A stretch of 58,307 nt of DNA from Streptomyces sp. Ru73 (lineage in GTDB: Bacteria > Actinomycetota > Actinomycetes > Streptomycetales > Streptomycetaceae), in the NCBI RefSeq assembly GCF_002920575.1, contig NZ_PQSQ01000048.1:1-58307 (forward strand), written 5' to 3'. Under the pieces are notes generated by a model. It was not told where the DNA came from and ran no database searches. It saw nothing but the letters and a program-made list of their open reading frames with translations. Shown in pieces: positions 1 to 8,618 of the stretch (positions within the stretch are counted from its first letter, which is position 1; each line of letters begins with the position of its first letter). Made by a program: the position numbers and the translations under genes.

Positions 1-1047
1 GCGCGGGTCTCGGCGCGGGAGGCCCTGGTCATCCCCCTGCTGGAGGTCGCCGTGCTCGCGGTCGCCGGTCTGGAGCTCACCCGGGGCCGCCTCACGCCGG
101 GCCAGGTGCTCGCGGCCGGCGAGTACGTGGTGCTCGCCACCGGGATCAGCGCGCTGGTGTCCTCGGCGAGCCGGCTGGCCATGGCCCGCGCGACCGCCGG
201 CCGGGTGGCCGAGGTGCTCGCCGAACCCCCGGTGACGTACGGCGGCACCAGGCTTCCCGAGGGGCCGGGGGCGCTGGAGTTCCGGGGCGTCACGGCGCGC
301 GGAGCGGGCGGTGACGGGCGGAGCCCCGGTGGCACCGTCCTGGCGGACGTGTGGCTGACCGTCCCCGGCGGGGCGCTGGTCGCGGTCGTGGGCCGGTCCG
401 GGTCCGGGAAGTCCCTGCTGGCGGCGCTGGCCGGGCGGCTCGCCGACCCGGACGAGGGCGAGGTGCTGCTGGACGGCGTGCCGCTGCGGGATCTCGACCG
501 GTCCGCGCTGCGCGGCGCCGTCGCGTACGGCTTCGAGCGGCCGGTGCTGCTCGGCGAGACGTTCGCCGACGCGATCGGCATGGGGCAGCGGACGGCCCGC
601 GCCGACGAGGTGGTGCGGCAGGCCGTGGCGGCCCGGGCCGACGCCTTCCTCAGACGGTTGCCCCAGGGGTACCGGACCCGTCCGGCGGACGCCCCGCTCT
701 CCGGCGGAGAGGTGCAGCGGGTGGGGCTGGCCCGGGCGTTCGTGCAGGCCGGCCGGGTACTGGTGCTGGACGACGTGGCCGCCAGCCTGGACACCGTCAC
801 CGAGCACCACATCAGCCAGGTGCTCACCGGCGCCCTGGCGGGACGCACCCGCCTCGTCGTCACCCACCGTGCGTCCACCGCGGCGCGGGCCGACCACGTG
901 ATCTGGCTGGACGGCGGCGGCGTCCGCGGGCAGGGCACCCATCGCGAGCTGTGGGCGCTGCCGGAGTACCGGGCCGCCTTCCGGCCGGACCCGCCCGGCG
1001 CCGGCCCCGGAACGGGCGCGGCCACGCGGACCGGGAGCGCGGCATGA
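1..1047 (+). CDS. ABC exporter half-transporter 1 (TMD-NBD), 5' end cut by window edge
   Basis: The frame is open from base 1, so the start codon and most of the membrane domain lie outside the window. The visible part is the end of an ABC exporter transmembrane domain followed by a complete nucleotide-binding domain: Walker A GRSGSGKS (about 390-414), signature LSGGEVQRVGLARA, Walker B VLVLDDVAASLD and switch histidine THRAS. The residue after the Walker B aspartate is Asp, not the usual catalytic Glu, so this half is probably hydrolysis-deficient. It overlaps the next half-transporter by 4 bp (ATGA), as expected for a heterodimer. The substrate cannot be told from sequence; this class exports peptides, lipids or drugs. 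Family is certain, substrate unknown. Confidence 0.93.
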   Translation, partial: ARVSAREALVIPLLEVAVLAVAGLELTRGRLTPGQVLAAGEYVVLATGISALVSSASRLAMARATAGRVAEVLAEPPVTYGGTRLPEGPGALEFRGVTARGAGGDGRSPGGTVLADVWLTVPGGALVAVVGRSGSGKSLLAALAGRLADPDEGEVLLDGVPLRDLDRSALRGAVAYGFERPVLLGETFADAIGMGQRTARADEVVRQAVAARADAFLRRLPQGYRTRPADAPLSGGEVQRVGLARAFVQAGRVLVLDDVAASLDTVTEHHISQVLTGALAGRTRLVVTHRASTAARADHVIWLDGGGVRGQGTHRELWALPEYRAAFRPDPPGAGPGTGAATRTGSAA

Positions 1048-2834
1048 CGGGCGCGGCCGGACTGCTGCGGTCGTCGCTGCGCCGGCGGCGCGGGGAGTTC
1101 CTGCGGCTGGCCGGGTGGTCGCTGGTGCAGGCCGTGCCGGCGTTCCTCGCGGGGTGGGTGGTCGCCCGCGCGGTGGACGACGGCTTCCTCGCCGGCCGGG
1201 CCGGAGCGGGCTTCGCCTGGCTGGGGGTGCTGGCGGTGGCGGCCGGGGTCGGGGCCTGGGCGACGCGGCACGCGACGCTCGGGCTCGCGGCCGTCGTCGA
1301 GCCGCTCCGGGACGAGCTGGTCACGCTGGTGGCGTCGGGCACGCTGCGGCGGTCGGCGCGCGCTGACCGGCCGGCCGACACCGGCGGCGTCGCGCGCCTG
1401 ACCGAGCAGGTGGAGATCGCCCGGGAGGCGTACGGGGCCGTGGTGATGTTCGTGCAGGGGTTCGCCGCGTCCGCTGTGGGTGCGCTGCTCGGCCTGGCGG
1501 CCCTGGACCCCGCCCTGCTGCTGTTCGTGCTGCCGCCGCTGCTCGTGGGGCTGGGGCTGTTCGCGGGGGCGCTGCGGGCGCTGGCCGCGCGCCAGCGGGA
1601 CGTGGCGCTGGCCGACGAACGCGTCGCGGGGACCGCGAGCGAGGTGACCGGCGGGCTGCGGGACGTGGTGGCGTGCGGTGCGGAGGACGTCGTACGGGAG
1701 CGCGCGGGCCGGGACATCGACGCGTCGGCGCTGGCCACCCGGTCCCTGGCGCGCATGACGGCCGTGCGGACCGCTTCGCTGGCCGTCGGCGGCTGGCTGC
1801 CGCTCGTCCTCGTCCTGGCCGGCGCACCGTGGCTGGTGCAGCGAGGGGTGACGGCGGGTGCGGTGCTGGGTGCGGTGACGTACGTGTCGCAGGGCCTCCA
1901 GCCGTCGTTGCAGGATCTCGTACGGGGGGTCGGCGACAGCGGGCTGTGGCTGCTGGTCACGCTCGGCCGGATCGCGGAGGCGGCCGAGGGACCGCGGGCG
2001 GAGTCCGGGGACGGCCGGGCGCCCGCGGTGCCGCGGGACGCGGGGCTGGAGCTGCGCGGCGTCACGTTCGGGTACGCACGGGCGGCCGAGCCGGTGCTCG
2101 ACGGGCTCGATCTCGCCGTGCGGCCGGGTGAGCACCTGGCCGTCGTGGGGCCGAGCGGGGCCGGGAAGTCGACGTTCACCGCGCTGGTGGCCGGAGTGCT
2201 CACGCCCCGGTCCGGTGACGTCCGGCTGGGCGGCGTACCGGTCGGCAGCCTGGACGGGGGGACGGCCCGGCACCGGGTGCTGATCCCGCAGGAGGCGTAC
2301 GTGTTCGCGGGGTCGCTGTGGGAGAACCTCACGTATCTGGCGCCGGGCGTGCCGGTGGCGGCGGTGGACGCGGCGGTGGCGGAGGTCGGCGCCCGGCCGC
2401 TGGTGGAACGGCTGGGCGGGTACGGAGCGATCGTGACGCGGCAGGAGTTGTCGGCCGGGGAACGGCAGTTGGTGGCGCTCGTGCGGGCCTACCTCCCGCC
2501 GGCGGAACTGGTCCTGCTGGACGAGGCCACCTGCCATCTCGATCCGGCCGCCGAGGCGCGTGCGGAGGAGGCGTTCGCCCGCCGCCCGGGCACGCTGATC
2601 GTGTGCGCGCACCGGATAAGCTCGGCGCTGCGGGCCGACCGGATCATGGTGCTGGACGGCGCGCGGGCCGTGCTCGGCACGCACGAGCAGCTGCTGGCGG
2701 GGTCCGCCCTCTACCGGGATCTGGTGGGGCACTGGGAGGACGGGGGCGGCGGGGACCCGGCGCTCAGAGCCACCCCGACTCCCGGGCGATCCGGATGGCA
2801 TCGATCCGGTTCCGTGCCCCGACTTTACGGGTGA
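1044..2834 (+). CDS. ABC exporter half-transporter 2 (TMD-NBD)
   Basis: About 596 aa, a full half-transporter: an N-terminal membrane domain (hydrophobic stretches over roughly residues 20-320) and a C-terminal nucleotide-binding domain with Walker A GPSGAGKST, signature LSAGERQLVALVRA, Walker B LVLLDEATCHLDP and H-loop CAHRIS. Catalytic Glu is present, while the signature departs from LSGGQ. The start is the ATG at 1044, which overlaps the preceding stop (ATGA) and so implies translational coupling; a longer reading of this frame upstream is only the shadow of gene 1. Its last 71 bp overlap the convergent response regulator gene. It most likely pairs with the upstream half as an export heterodimer with one canonical and one degenerate ATP site. 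Confidence 0.93.
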   Translation: MTGAAGLLRSSLRRRRGEFLRLAGWSLVQAVPAFLAGWVVARAVDDGFLAGRAGAGFAWLGVLAVAAGVGAWATRHATLGLAAVVEPLRDELVTLVASGTLRRSARADRPADTGGVARLTEQVEIAREAYGAVVMFVQGFAASAVGALLGLAALDPALLLFVLPPLLVGLGLFAGALRALAARQRDVALADERVAGTASEVTGGLRDVVACGAEDVVRERAGRDIDASALATRSLARMTAVRTASLAVGGWLPLVLVLAGAPWLVQRGVTAGAVLGAVTYVSQGLQPSLQDLVRGVGDSGLWLLVTLGRIAEAAEGPRAESGDGRAPAVPRDAGLELRGVTFGYARAAEPVLDGLDLAVRPGEHLAVVGPSGAGKSTFTALVAGVLTPRSGDVRLGGVPVGSLDGGTARHRVLIPQEAYVFAGSLWENLTYLAPGVPVAAVDAAVAEVGARPLVERLGGYGAIVTRQELSAGERQLVALVRAYLPPAELVLLDEATCHLDPAAEARAEEAFARRPGTLIVCAHRISSALRADRIMVLDGARAVLGTHEQLLAGSALYRDLVGHWEDGGGGDPALRATPTPGRSGWHRSGSVPRLYG

Positions 2835-3369
2835 TGGCCGAGAGGTGGTTGCGGATCGTGCCCACGGACAGCGACAACCGGTCCGCGATCTCCCGGCCCG
2901 GGGTGCCGGCCGCGGCGAGCCGCAGGACTTCCCGCTCCCGGGGCGTCAGCGGGTCCTGCGCCGCGTCGAGCACCAGCAGCGCCAGGCCCGGGTCGATGTA
3001 CCGCTGGCCACCGACGACCTTGCGGATGCCCTCGACGAGCCGGTCCGAGGGCGCGTCCTTCCCGATGAGGCCCGGCGGCCGCAGGGCCAGTACGCTGCGC
3101 AGCCGCTCCAGCGTCGGTGCCCCCGCCACCAGCAGCGTCCGGCACTCGGGGAGCCGCTCGCACAACGTGCCCGCGGTGGCGAGCGTCTCCTCCTGGTGCC
3201 CGTCGACGTCGATGACGACCACGTCGGGGCGGTAGGACAGCGCCCGCGCGAGGACCTGCCCGTTTCCCGCGGTCTGCGCGACGACCTCGATGTCCGCCTC
3301 GCGGGTCAGGAGTGCGGCGAGCGCTCCGCGCATGAGCCCGTCTTCCTCGACGAGAAGGACCCGGATCAC
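2764..3369 (-). CDS. NarL/FixJ-type response regulator (receiver + LuxR HTH)
   Basis: 201 aa. An N-terminal receiver domain has an acidic pocket (EED at 8-10), a likely phosphoacceptor Asp54 in VVIDVDG and the conserved Lys104 in IGKDAP. A C-terminal LuxR-type helix-turn-helix begins at LTPREREVLRLAAAG (about 137) and includes GTIRNHLSAITRKVGARNR. It should bind DNA as a phosphorylation-controlled dimer. The start is a GTG at 3369 preceded by AGGGAG. No histidine kinase is adjacent, so it is an orphan in this window. It converges on and overlaps the ABC exporter gene, which makes it a plausible but unproven regulator of that exporter. Confidence 0.9.
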   Translation of the reverse strand: MIRVLLVEEDGLMRGALAALLTREADIEVVAQTAGNGQVLARALSYRPDVVVIDVDGHQEETLATAGTLCERLPECRTLLVAGAPTLERLRSVLALRPPGLIGKDAPSDRLVEGIRKVVGGQRYIDPGLALLVLDAAQDPLTPREREVLRLAAAGTPGREIADRLSLSVGTIRNHLSAITRKVGARNRIDAIRIARESGWL

Positions 3370-3525
3370 TGTCGCTCCCTGCTGTCCGACCTGTCTCCCG
3401 CCTCCCCATGAGGAATTATCTCCGGGTCTGTCCGCATCTGCCCGGCCGCTGGGCCACCCCGTGGATTTATTCGCGAAATCTTCGGGGACGGCGGAACCTC
3501 CGGCCGGGTCCGGCCGTTGTACAGA

Positions 3526-3563
3526 GTGAGGCCCCGCATCATCCCCCGTGTGCGGGGCCTCAC
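3526..3563 (-). terminator. Hairpin terminator after the 3600-4547 gene
   Basis: A perfect 13-bp inverted repeat (GTGAGGCCCCGCA at 3526-3538 and its complement at 3551-3563) with a 12-nt loop. It lies 37 nt past the stop of the leftward gene ending at 3600. There is no clear U-tract, which is normal for streptomycete terminators. Confidence 0.8.
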
Positions 3564-3599
3564 CAATGCCGCCGGCCCCTGCCGGAACCGGCCCCGCCG

Positions 3600-4547
3600 C
3601 TACGCCTCGTCCTGGACCAGCCGTTCCAGCATGGTCTGGAAGTCCTCGTCCACGACCACCCGCAGCCCGTCCCCGTCCGGTTCACTCAGCCGGGTCATCG
3701 TGCCCCGGCGCCACCAGAACACGTTCGGTGTGATCGCGCCCGCCGCGTCCTCGTGCCCGGCAGCGGCGAACTGCGCCATCGCCTGGAGCGCCGGGATGAC
3801 CTGGGCGTCGTGGATGCGGTGGAAGGCCAGCTGGTGCCGGAAGGGCAGCGCGACCAGCGCGCCGTCCGGCGTCAGCGGCGCGCCGGTCAGCCGTTCCGCC
3901 AGCTCGTCCAGGACCAGTACCCGGCTGGCGGTGAAGAAGGAGTCGCCGAGCACCACCTCGAAGGACGACCCGTCGCCGCGGCGGACCGTCTCGTGCCCCT
4001 CCACCGGCAGTGCCCGCAGGTTGTTCAGCGCCCGGATGCGCAGCTCGGCGACGTCCCCGATGTCCAGCAGCGAGTCCTCGCCGAGCATCTGCACGGCCTC
4101 GGGCAGGTCGAGCGCGAGCACCTCGCGCAGTCCGGGGGCGAGCGGGCGGGCGTACCGGAAGGACTCGGCGGCGGGCAGCGAGTCCTCGGCGACGACGCGC
4201 GGGAAGAGGCGGGCCCGCAGCTCGTCCTCGGACAGCGTCTCCAGCGGCTGGGGGCCGTCCATCGTACGGAGGACCTTGCCGACATGGTCCCGGATGAGCG
4301 CGGGCCAGGCCCGCTCGCCGCGCCGGTCGCGGTGGCAGACGGCGGCGAGGTTGCCGAGCCCGAACTGCCGGCCGCCCGAATCGGTGACCATGCCGGCGTA
4401 GACCGTCACCTCCAGGCCCTGCTCGGCGAAGGCCGACCGCACCTGGCTGCGGAAGATGCCGCCCTCCCGCTCGGAGAAGAAGCCGAACTCCCCGTCGCGC
4501 GGGGTGTCGCGCGGATCCCTCTTCGGTCCGCGGCGGAACAGGCCCAT
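3600..4547 (-). CDS. Conserved protein of unknown function
   Basis: 315 aa, soluble, with no signal peptide or membrane segment. I do not recognise a characterised family; length and layout are loosely like DUF1444/YtpQ-type proteins, but I cannot confirm this. The start is MGLFRRGPKRD at 4547, preceded by a purine-rich ribosome site (GGGAGGAAGAGG). An in-frame ATG 93 bp upstream has no such support. Notable stretches are FGFFSEREGG near the N-terminus, an acidic middle region, and TPNVFWWRRGTMTRLSEPDG near the C-terminus. Monocistronic: a perfect hairpin follows, and a divergent small gene sits upstream. Confidence 0.75.
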   Translation of the reverse strand: MGLFRRGPKRDPRDTPRDGEFGFFSEREGGIFRSQVRSAFAEQGLEVTVYAGMVTDSGGRQFGLGNLAAVCHRDRRGERAWPALIRDHVGKVLRTMDGPQPLETLSEDELRARLFPRVVAEDSLPAAESFRYARPLAPGLREVLALDLPEAVQMLGEDSLLDIGDVAELRIRALNNLRALPVEGHETVRRGDGSSFEVVLGDSFFTASRVLVLDELAERLTGAPLTPDGALVALPFRHQLAFHRIHDAQVIPALQAMAQFAAAGHEDAAGAITPNVFWWRRGTMTRLSEPDGDGLRVVVDEDFQTMLERLVQDEA

Positions 4548-4727
4548 CTCTTCCTCTTCCTCCCGGCGACAGCCACGAATGCGCCGATGGTAGCCGTTGG
4601 CCGGTACCCGCTCGACCGGGCGTGGCGCCGTCCGGAGCACGTACCGGAGCCCGGCCGCCGGCCGTCCTCACGACCGGAATACGGGCTTCGGGATGCGCGG
4701 CGGGCGGCGGAGAGACAGCCTGGGGGT

Positions 4728-4946
4728 ATGACCACACATCCACCGGTGATCGTGTATCCGCCCACCGGCGGCGGGCGGCGGGTGGCCATTCACGGCCAGA
4801 TCGTGGGGCTCGCCCACGGGCGCGGGGACGTCGCGGAGTTCCTGCGCCGGGCCGGGCTGTCCGATGCCGAGGAGATCCCGCTGGCGGATCCCGCACTCAT
4901 CGAGTGGCGGGGCGGCGACCTGGATCACTGGCCCCGGGACGCGTGA
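4728..4946 (+). CDS. Small conserved actinobacterial protein (72 aa)
   Basis: 72 aa beginning MTTHPPVIVYPPTGGGRRV at the ATG at 4728, preceded by TGGGGG. The second half (VAEFLRRAGL ... EWRGGDLDHWP) is typical of a short protein family I have seen often in Streptomyces genomes without an assigned function. No membrane segment or cysteine motif. It is divergent from the 3600-4547 gene and convergent with the FCD regulator, with a palindrome just past its stop. Confidence 0.65.
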   Translation: MTTHPPVIVYPPTGGGRRVAIHGQIVGLAHGRGDVAEFLRRAGLSDAEEIPLADPALIEWRGGDLDHWPRDA

Positions 4947-4951
4947 GCCGG

Positions 4952-4967
4952 GCGCCCGTACGGGCGC
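4952..4967. terminator. 16-bp palindrome between convergent genes
   Basis: GCGCCCGTACGGGCGC is a perfect palindrome in the 33-bp gap between the stops of two convergent genes (4946 and 4980). It is a plausible shared bidirectional terminator. Without a spacer the loop would need to open about 4 nt, leaving a 6-bp GC stem. Confidence 0.45.
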
Positions 4968-4979
4968 AGGCGCGCTTCC

Positions 4980-5747
4980 TCAGTCGCTCTCCCCGGCCCG
5001 TTCCGTGTGCGCGCGGAGCGGGTCCAGGCGTTCGCGTACCCACAGTTCCACGTCGCCGACGTGGCGGCTGGCGGCGGTGAAGGCCGCCAGGCTGTCGCGG
5101 GCGCGCAGCGCGGCGTAGATGTCCATGTGCTGCTGGTGGGTCCAGGAGATGACGTCCGACTTGACCAGGGCACGCCAGATGCGGGCCCTGGCGGTGCGCT
5201 GGGTGACGGAGGAGACCAGGGACGAGAGGGTGCGGTTGCCGGCCGCGGCGACGATGTCCGCGTGGAAGGCGAGGTCCTCGCGGACCAGCTCCTCGGGGTC
5301 CTGGAGGGTGCGCATCCGCTCGATCCGCTCCAGCAGTCCGTCCAGCGCGGCGTCGTCGATGCGGGTGGCGGCCAGCGCGGTGGCGCCGGGCTCCATGACC
5401 TTGCGGCACTCCAGCATCTCGTCCAGGCCGGTGTCCTGGGCCAGGTCCAGGAAGCTGCCGAGGGCGCTGAGCAGCCGCTCCGGGTGCAGGTCGGTGACGA
5501 AGGTGCCGTCCCCGCGGCGTACGTCCAGCACCCCCGCCATGGCCAGCGCGCGGACCGCCTCGCGGAGCGAGGGGCGGGACAGCTCCAGCTCGGCGGCGAG
5601 CACCGCCTCCGGGGGGAGGCGGTGGCCGGGCGCGAACTCGCCGCTCTCGATGCGCTTGCGCAGCCGGCCGATGGCCTCGTCGACGACGCTGCCGCCGCCG
5701 GCGCCGCTCCCGTCGCCGCGGCCCGGCCGCTCTCTCTTGGTGGGCAT
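4980..5747 (-). CDS. GntR/FadR-family regulator with FCD domain
   Basis: 255 aa from MPTKRERPG. An N-terminal winged helix of GntR type (SGEFAPGHRLPPEAVLAAEL, then SRPSLREAVRALAMAGVLDV) is followed by an all-helical FCD ligand domain with the expected metal-site pattern: the D/H pair in EDLAFHADIVAAAGN and a later histidine in SRHVGDVELW. FCD regulators bind small organic acids and usually repress the sugar-acid genes beside them. It starts only 5 bp after the stop of the dehydratase gene and so is probably co-transcribed with it, giving autoregulation. Likely operator sites lie in the 7073-7274 divergent promoter. Confidence 0.93.
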   Translation of the reverse strand: MPTKRERPGRGDGSGAGGGSVVDEAIGRLRKRIESGEFAPGHRLPPEAVLAAELELSRPSLREAVRALAMAGVLDVRRGDGTFVTDLHPERLLSALGSFLDLAQDTGLDEMLECRKVMEPGATALAATRIDDAALDGLLERIERMRTLQDPEELVREDLAFHADIVAAAGNRTLSSLVSSVTQRTARARIWRALVKSDVISWTHQQHMDIYAALRARDSLAAFTAASRHVGDVELWVRERLDPLRAHTERAGESD

Positions 5748-5752
5748 GGACG

Positions 5753-7072
5753 TCAGGATGCCACTCGTCCGCCGCCGCTCCAGACGGGGCCGTCCGGGTA
5801 GCGGTAGGCGTCCAGCGTCGCGCGGCGGATGCGCGCGCTGTAGCCGGGCGCTTCGGGGACGAGGTAGCGGGAGCCGCGGGTCCGGACGGGGTCGTGGAAG
5901 TGCTCGTGGAGGTGGTCGACGTATTCGATGACGCGGTTCTCCATGGAGCCGCTGACCGCGATGTAGTCGAACACCGACAGGTGCTGGACCAGTTCGCACA
6001 GGCCGACGCCGCCGGCGTGCGGGCAGACGGGTACGCCGTGTGCGGCGGCGAGCAGCAGTGCGGCGACGGCCTCGTTGACGCCGCCGAGCCGGCAGGCGTC
6101 GATCTGGCAGATGCCGATGGCGTCGGCCTGCAGGAACTGCTTGAACATCACGGCGTTGTGGGCGTGTTCGCCGGTGGCGACGTGGGTGGGGCCGATCTGC
6201 CGGGCGATGGCGGCGTGGCCGAGGACGTCGTCGGGGCTGGTGGGCTCCTCGAACCACCAGATGTCGAACTCCGCCAGCGCCTTGGCCCAGTCGATCGCCT
6301 CCGCCACGCCGAGGGTCTGGTTGGCGTCGATCATGAGCCGGCGGTCGGGGCCGATGATGGAGCGGGCGATGCGGCAGCGCCGGATGTCGTCCTGGAGGTC
6401 GGCGCCGACCTTGAGCTTGACGGAGTCCCAGCCCGCGTCGACGGCCTCCTGGCAGAGCCGGGCGAGCTTGTCGTCGTCGTAGCCGAGCCAGCCGGCGCTG
6501 GTGGTGTAGGCGGGGTAGCCGTGTTCCCTTACGTACGCCTCGCGTTCGGCCCGGCCGGCGGCCTTCTCCTCCAGCATGGCCAGCGCGTCCTCGGGGGTGA
6601 GCGCGTCCTTGAGGTAGCGCCAGTCGACCAGGTCCACGATCTGTTGGGGCGTCATGTCGGCGAGCAGCTTCCAGACGGGCTTGCCGGCCTGCTTGGCGGC
6701 GAGGTCCCAGGCGGCGTTGACGACGGCGGCGGTGCCGAGGTGGATGGCGCCCTTGTCGGGGCCGAGCCAGCGCAGCTGGCTGTCGCCGAGCAGATGGCGG
6801 GAGAAGCCGCCGAGGTCGCCGGTGATCTCCTCGACGGTCATGCCGACGGCCCGTTCGGCGACCGCGCGCGCGGCGTGGACGGCGAGGTCGTTGCCGCGGC
6901 CGATGGTGAAGGTGAAGCCGTGGCCGTCGGGGACGTCGGCGCCGTCGGTCTTCAGGACGACGTAGGCGGCCGAGTAGTCGGGGGCCTCGTTCATGGCGTC
7001 CGAGCCGTCGAGGTCCCGCGAGGTGGGGAAGCGGACATCGATCGTCTCGGCATCGACGATACGGGCGGTCAT
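5753..7072 (-). CDS. Enolase-superfamily sugar-acid dehydratase, L-fuconate dehydratase type
   Basis: 439 aa, the usual size for L-fuconate dehydratase (EC 4.2.1.68). It has the mandelate-racemase-type features: a catalytic KLKV lysine pair, metal ligands in LMIDANQTL, WWFEEPTSP and ATGEHAHN, and a catalytic His in CPHAGGVGL. It would remove water from L-fuconate to give 2-keto-3-deoxy-L-fuconate. The C5 homologue D-arabinonate is an equally reasonable substrate given the FAH neighbour. The ATG at 7072 has AGGAG at good spacing. Transcribed with the FCD regulator and divergent from the carrier gene. Superfamily and subgroup are well supported; exact substrate is inferred. Confidence 0.9.
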   Translation of the reverse strand: MTARIVDAETIDVRFPTSRDLDGSDAMNEAPDYSAAYVVLKTDGADVPDGHGFTFTIGRGNDLAVHAARAVAERAVGMTVEEITGDLGGFSRHLLGDSQLRWLGPDKGAIHLGTAAVVNAAWDLAAKQAGKPVWKLLADMTPQQIVDLVDWRYLKDALTPEDALAMLEEKAAGRAEREAYVREHGYPAYTTSAGWLGYDDDKLARLCQEAVDAGWDSVKLKVGADLQDDIRRCRIARSIIGPDRRLMIDANQTLGVAEAIDWAKALAEFDIWWFEEPTSPDDVLGHAAIARQIGPTHVATGEHAHNAVMFKQFLQADAIGICQIDACRLGGVNEAVAALLLAAAHGVPVCPHAGGVGLCELVQHLSVFDYIAVSGSMENRVIEYVDHLHEHFHDPVRTRGSRYLVPEAPGYSARIRRATLDAYRYPDGPVWSGGGRVAS

Positions 7073-7154
7073 CGGCGCTCACTCCTGTACGGGTATGCCG
7101 GTGCGGAGCGCTGGTCCCGTGAGCCGGGTCGCGGGGCAGCGCGCGACCAAGATG

Positions 7155-7164
7155 TCAGATGTCT
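7155..7164. promoter_or_regulatory. Candidate operator repeat copy 1 (TCAGATGTCT)
   Basis: First copy of a 10-bp direct repeat in the divergent promoter region between the dehydratase and carrier genes. Here it follows another GATG, so the site reads AGATGTCAGATGTCT with two AGATGTC units side by side. Candidate binding site for the FCD regulator. Confidence 0.45.
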
Positions 7165-7250
7165 TCGACGGCGACCAGACGTTTCACCGAGAAAAATTCC
7201 CAGTGTTCGGGGTATTGCTCGGGTGGACGACGGCTCGTACGGTCCAGCGG

Positions 7251-7260
7251 TCAGATGTCT
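7251..7260. promoter_or_regulatory. Candidate operator repeat copy 2 (TCAGATGTCT)
   Basis: Second exact copy, 96 bp from the first and 15 bp upstream of the carrier start codon, where a bound protein would block transcription or initiation. Confidence 0.45.
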
Positions 7261-7274
7261 CCCGAGGAGGTCGG

Positions 7275-8618
7275 ATGAACGCGGCAACCACAGCGGACCG
7301 CGTGCGCCGGAAGGTCGCACGGCGCCTGCTCCCACCCCTGTTCCTGATGTTCGTCCTGAGCTTCCTGGACCGGACGAACGTGGCGCTCGTCAAGACCCAC
7401 CTCGAGGTCGACGCGGGCATCGGCGCCGCCGCTTACGGCTTCGGCGCCGGCGTCTTCTTCGTCGGGTACGCGCTGCTCGGCGTGCCCTCGAACCTGGTGC
7501 TGCACCGCTGGGGCGCCCGCCGCTGGCTCGCCGCGCTGATGTTCGTCTGGGGCCTGCTGTCCTGCGCGATGGCGCTGACCTCGGGGCCGACCGGCTTCTA
7601 CGTGCTGCGCTTCCTGCTCGGCGCCGCCGAGGCCGGCTTCTTCCCCGGCGTGATCCTCTACCTCACGTACTGGTTCCCGGCCGCCGACCGCGGGAAGGCG
7701 ACCGGCATGTTCCAGTCCGCCGTGGCCGTCTCCAGCATCATCGGCAATCCGGTCGGCGGCTACCTCATCGGCCTGCACGGGCTGGCCGGACTCGACGGCT
7801 GGCAGTGGATGTTCGTGCTGGAGGGCGCCCCGACGGTGCTGCTGGCGCTGGCCGTGCCGTGGCTGCTCACCGACCGTCCCGAGGACGCGCGCTGGCTGAC
7901 GGACGAGGAGAAGGCGCTGCTGGCCGCGCGGATCGAGGCGGACCGGCCGGCTGAGGACGCGCATCCGCCGCGCCGTGTGCGGGAGATCGTGGGCGACAGC
8001 CGCGTACTGCGCCTGATGTTCGTGTACTTCGCGATCCAGATCGGGGTCTACGGGGTGACCTTCTGGCTGCCCGCGCTGGTCGGCCGGATCAACGGCCTGG
8101 ACGACGTCGGCATCGGCCTCGTCTCCGCGCTGCCCTGGGTGTGCGCGCTGCTGGGCGTGCTGGTCCTGCCCTGGTTCTCCGACCGCAGCGGGAACCGGCG
8201 CGGCCCGCTCCGCCTCGCCCTGATCCTGACCGCGGCGGGCCTGGTCGGCGGGGCGCTGCTGCCGCCGGTGCCCGCCGTTGCGGCCCTGTGCGTCGCCGCG
8301 TTCGGCTTCCTCGGCGCCCAGCCGGTCTTCTGGACCGTGCCGCCGACGATCCTCACCGGCGTGCAGATGGCCGGCACCATCGCCCTGATCTCGGGCTTCG
8401 GCAACCTCGGCGGCTTCCTCGGCCCGTACGTCATGGGCGTCACCGAGTCGGCCACCGGCTCCGGTACCAACGGCCTCTACGCCATCACCCTGATCGTCGC
8501 CGCCGGTGCCGCGGTCGTCACCGGCTTCCGCTGGGCCGGCCTGCGCGCCGCGCCCGCGGCGTCCCACCCGACCGACAAGGAGGACCTCACCGATGACCCG
8601 CATCGTGCGCTTCGCTGA
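7275..8618 (+). CDS. MFS sugar-acid transporter (ACS/GudP-like)
   Basis: 447 aa with about 12 membrane segments. The N-terminal LSFLDRTNVALVKTHL is the hallmark of the anion:cation symporter branch of the major facilitator superfamily, which imports hexonates, galactarate, tartrate and rhamnonate. The central loop between the two six-helix halves is near residue 220 (DRPEDARWLTDEEKA). The ATG at 7275 has GAGGAGG at good spacing. It overlaps the FAH-family gene by 26 bp and is divergent from the dehydratase, so it probably imports the substrate of this pathway. Confidence 0.9.
   Translation: MNAATTADRVRRKVARRLLPPLFLMFVLSFLDRTNVALVKTHLEVDAGIGAAAYGFGAGVFFVGYALLGVPSNLVLHRWGARRWLAALMFVWGLLSCAMALTSGPTGFYVLRFLLGAAEAGFFPGVILYLTYWFPAADRGKATGMFQSAVAVSSIIGNPVGGYLIGLHGLAGLDGWQWMFVLEGAPTVLLALAVPWLLTDRPEDARWLTDEEKALLAARIEADRPAEDAHPPRRVREIVGDSRVLRLMFVYFAIQIGVYGVTFWLPALVGRINGLDDVGIGLVSALPWVCALLGVLVLPWFSDRSGNRRGPLRLALILTAAGLVGGALLPPVPAVAALCVAAFGFLGAQPVFWTVPPTILTGVQMAGTIALISGFGNLGGFLGPYVMGVTESATGSGTNGLYAITLIVAAGAAVVTGFRWAGLRAAPAASHPTDKEDLTDDPHRALR

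Noticed and set aside
860..2332. 490-codon antisense frame across the ABC exporter genes
   Set aside because: Ser/Pro/Arg/Thr-rich composition and no domain; it is the usual antisense shadow of a GC-rich coding region.
5007..7954. Long plus-strand frames opposite the FCD regulator and dehydratase
   Set aside because: Gly/Val/Ala/Asp-rich without motifs; both real genes on the minus strand have complete catalytic or DNA-binding motifs.
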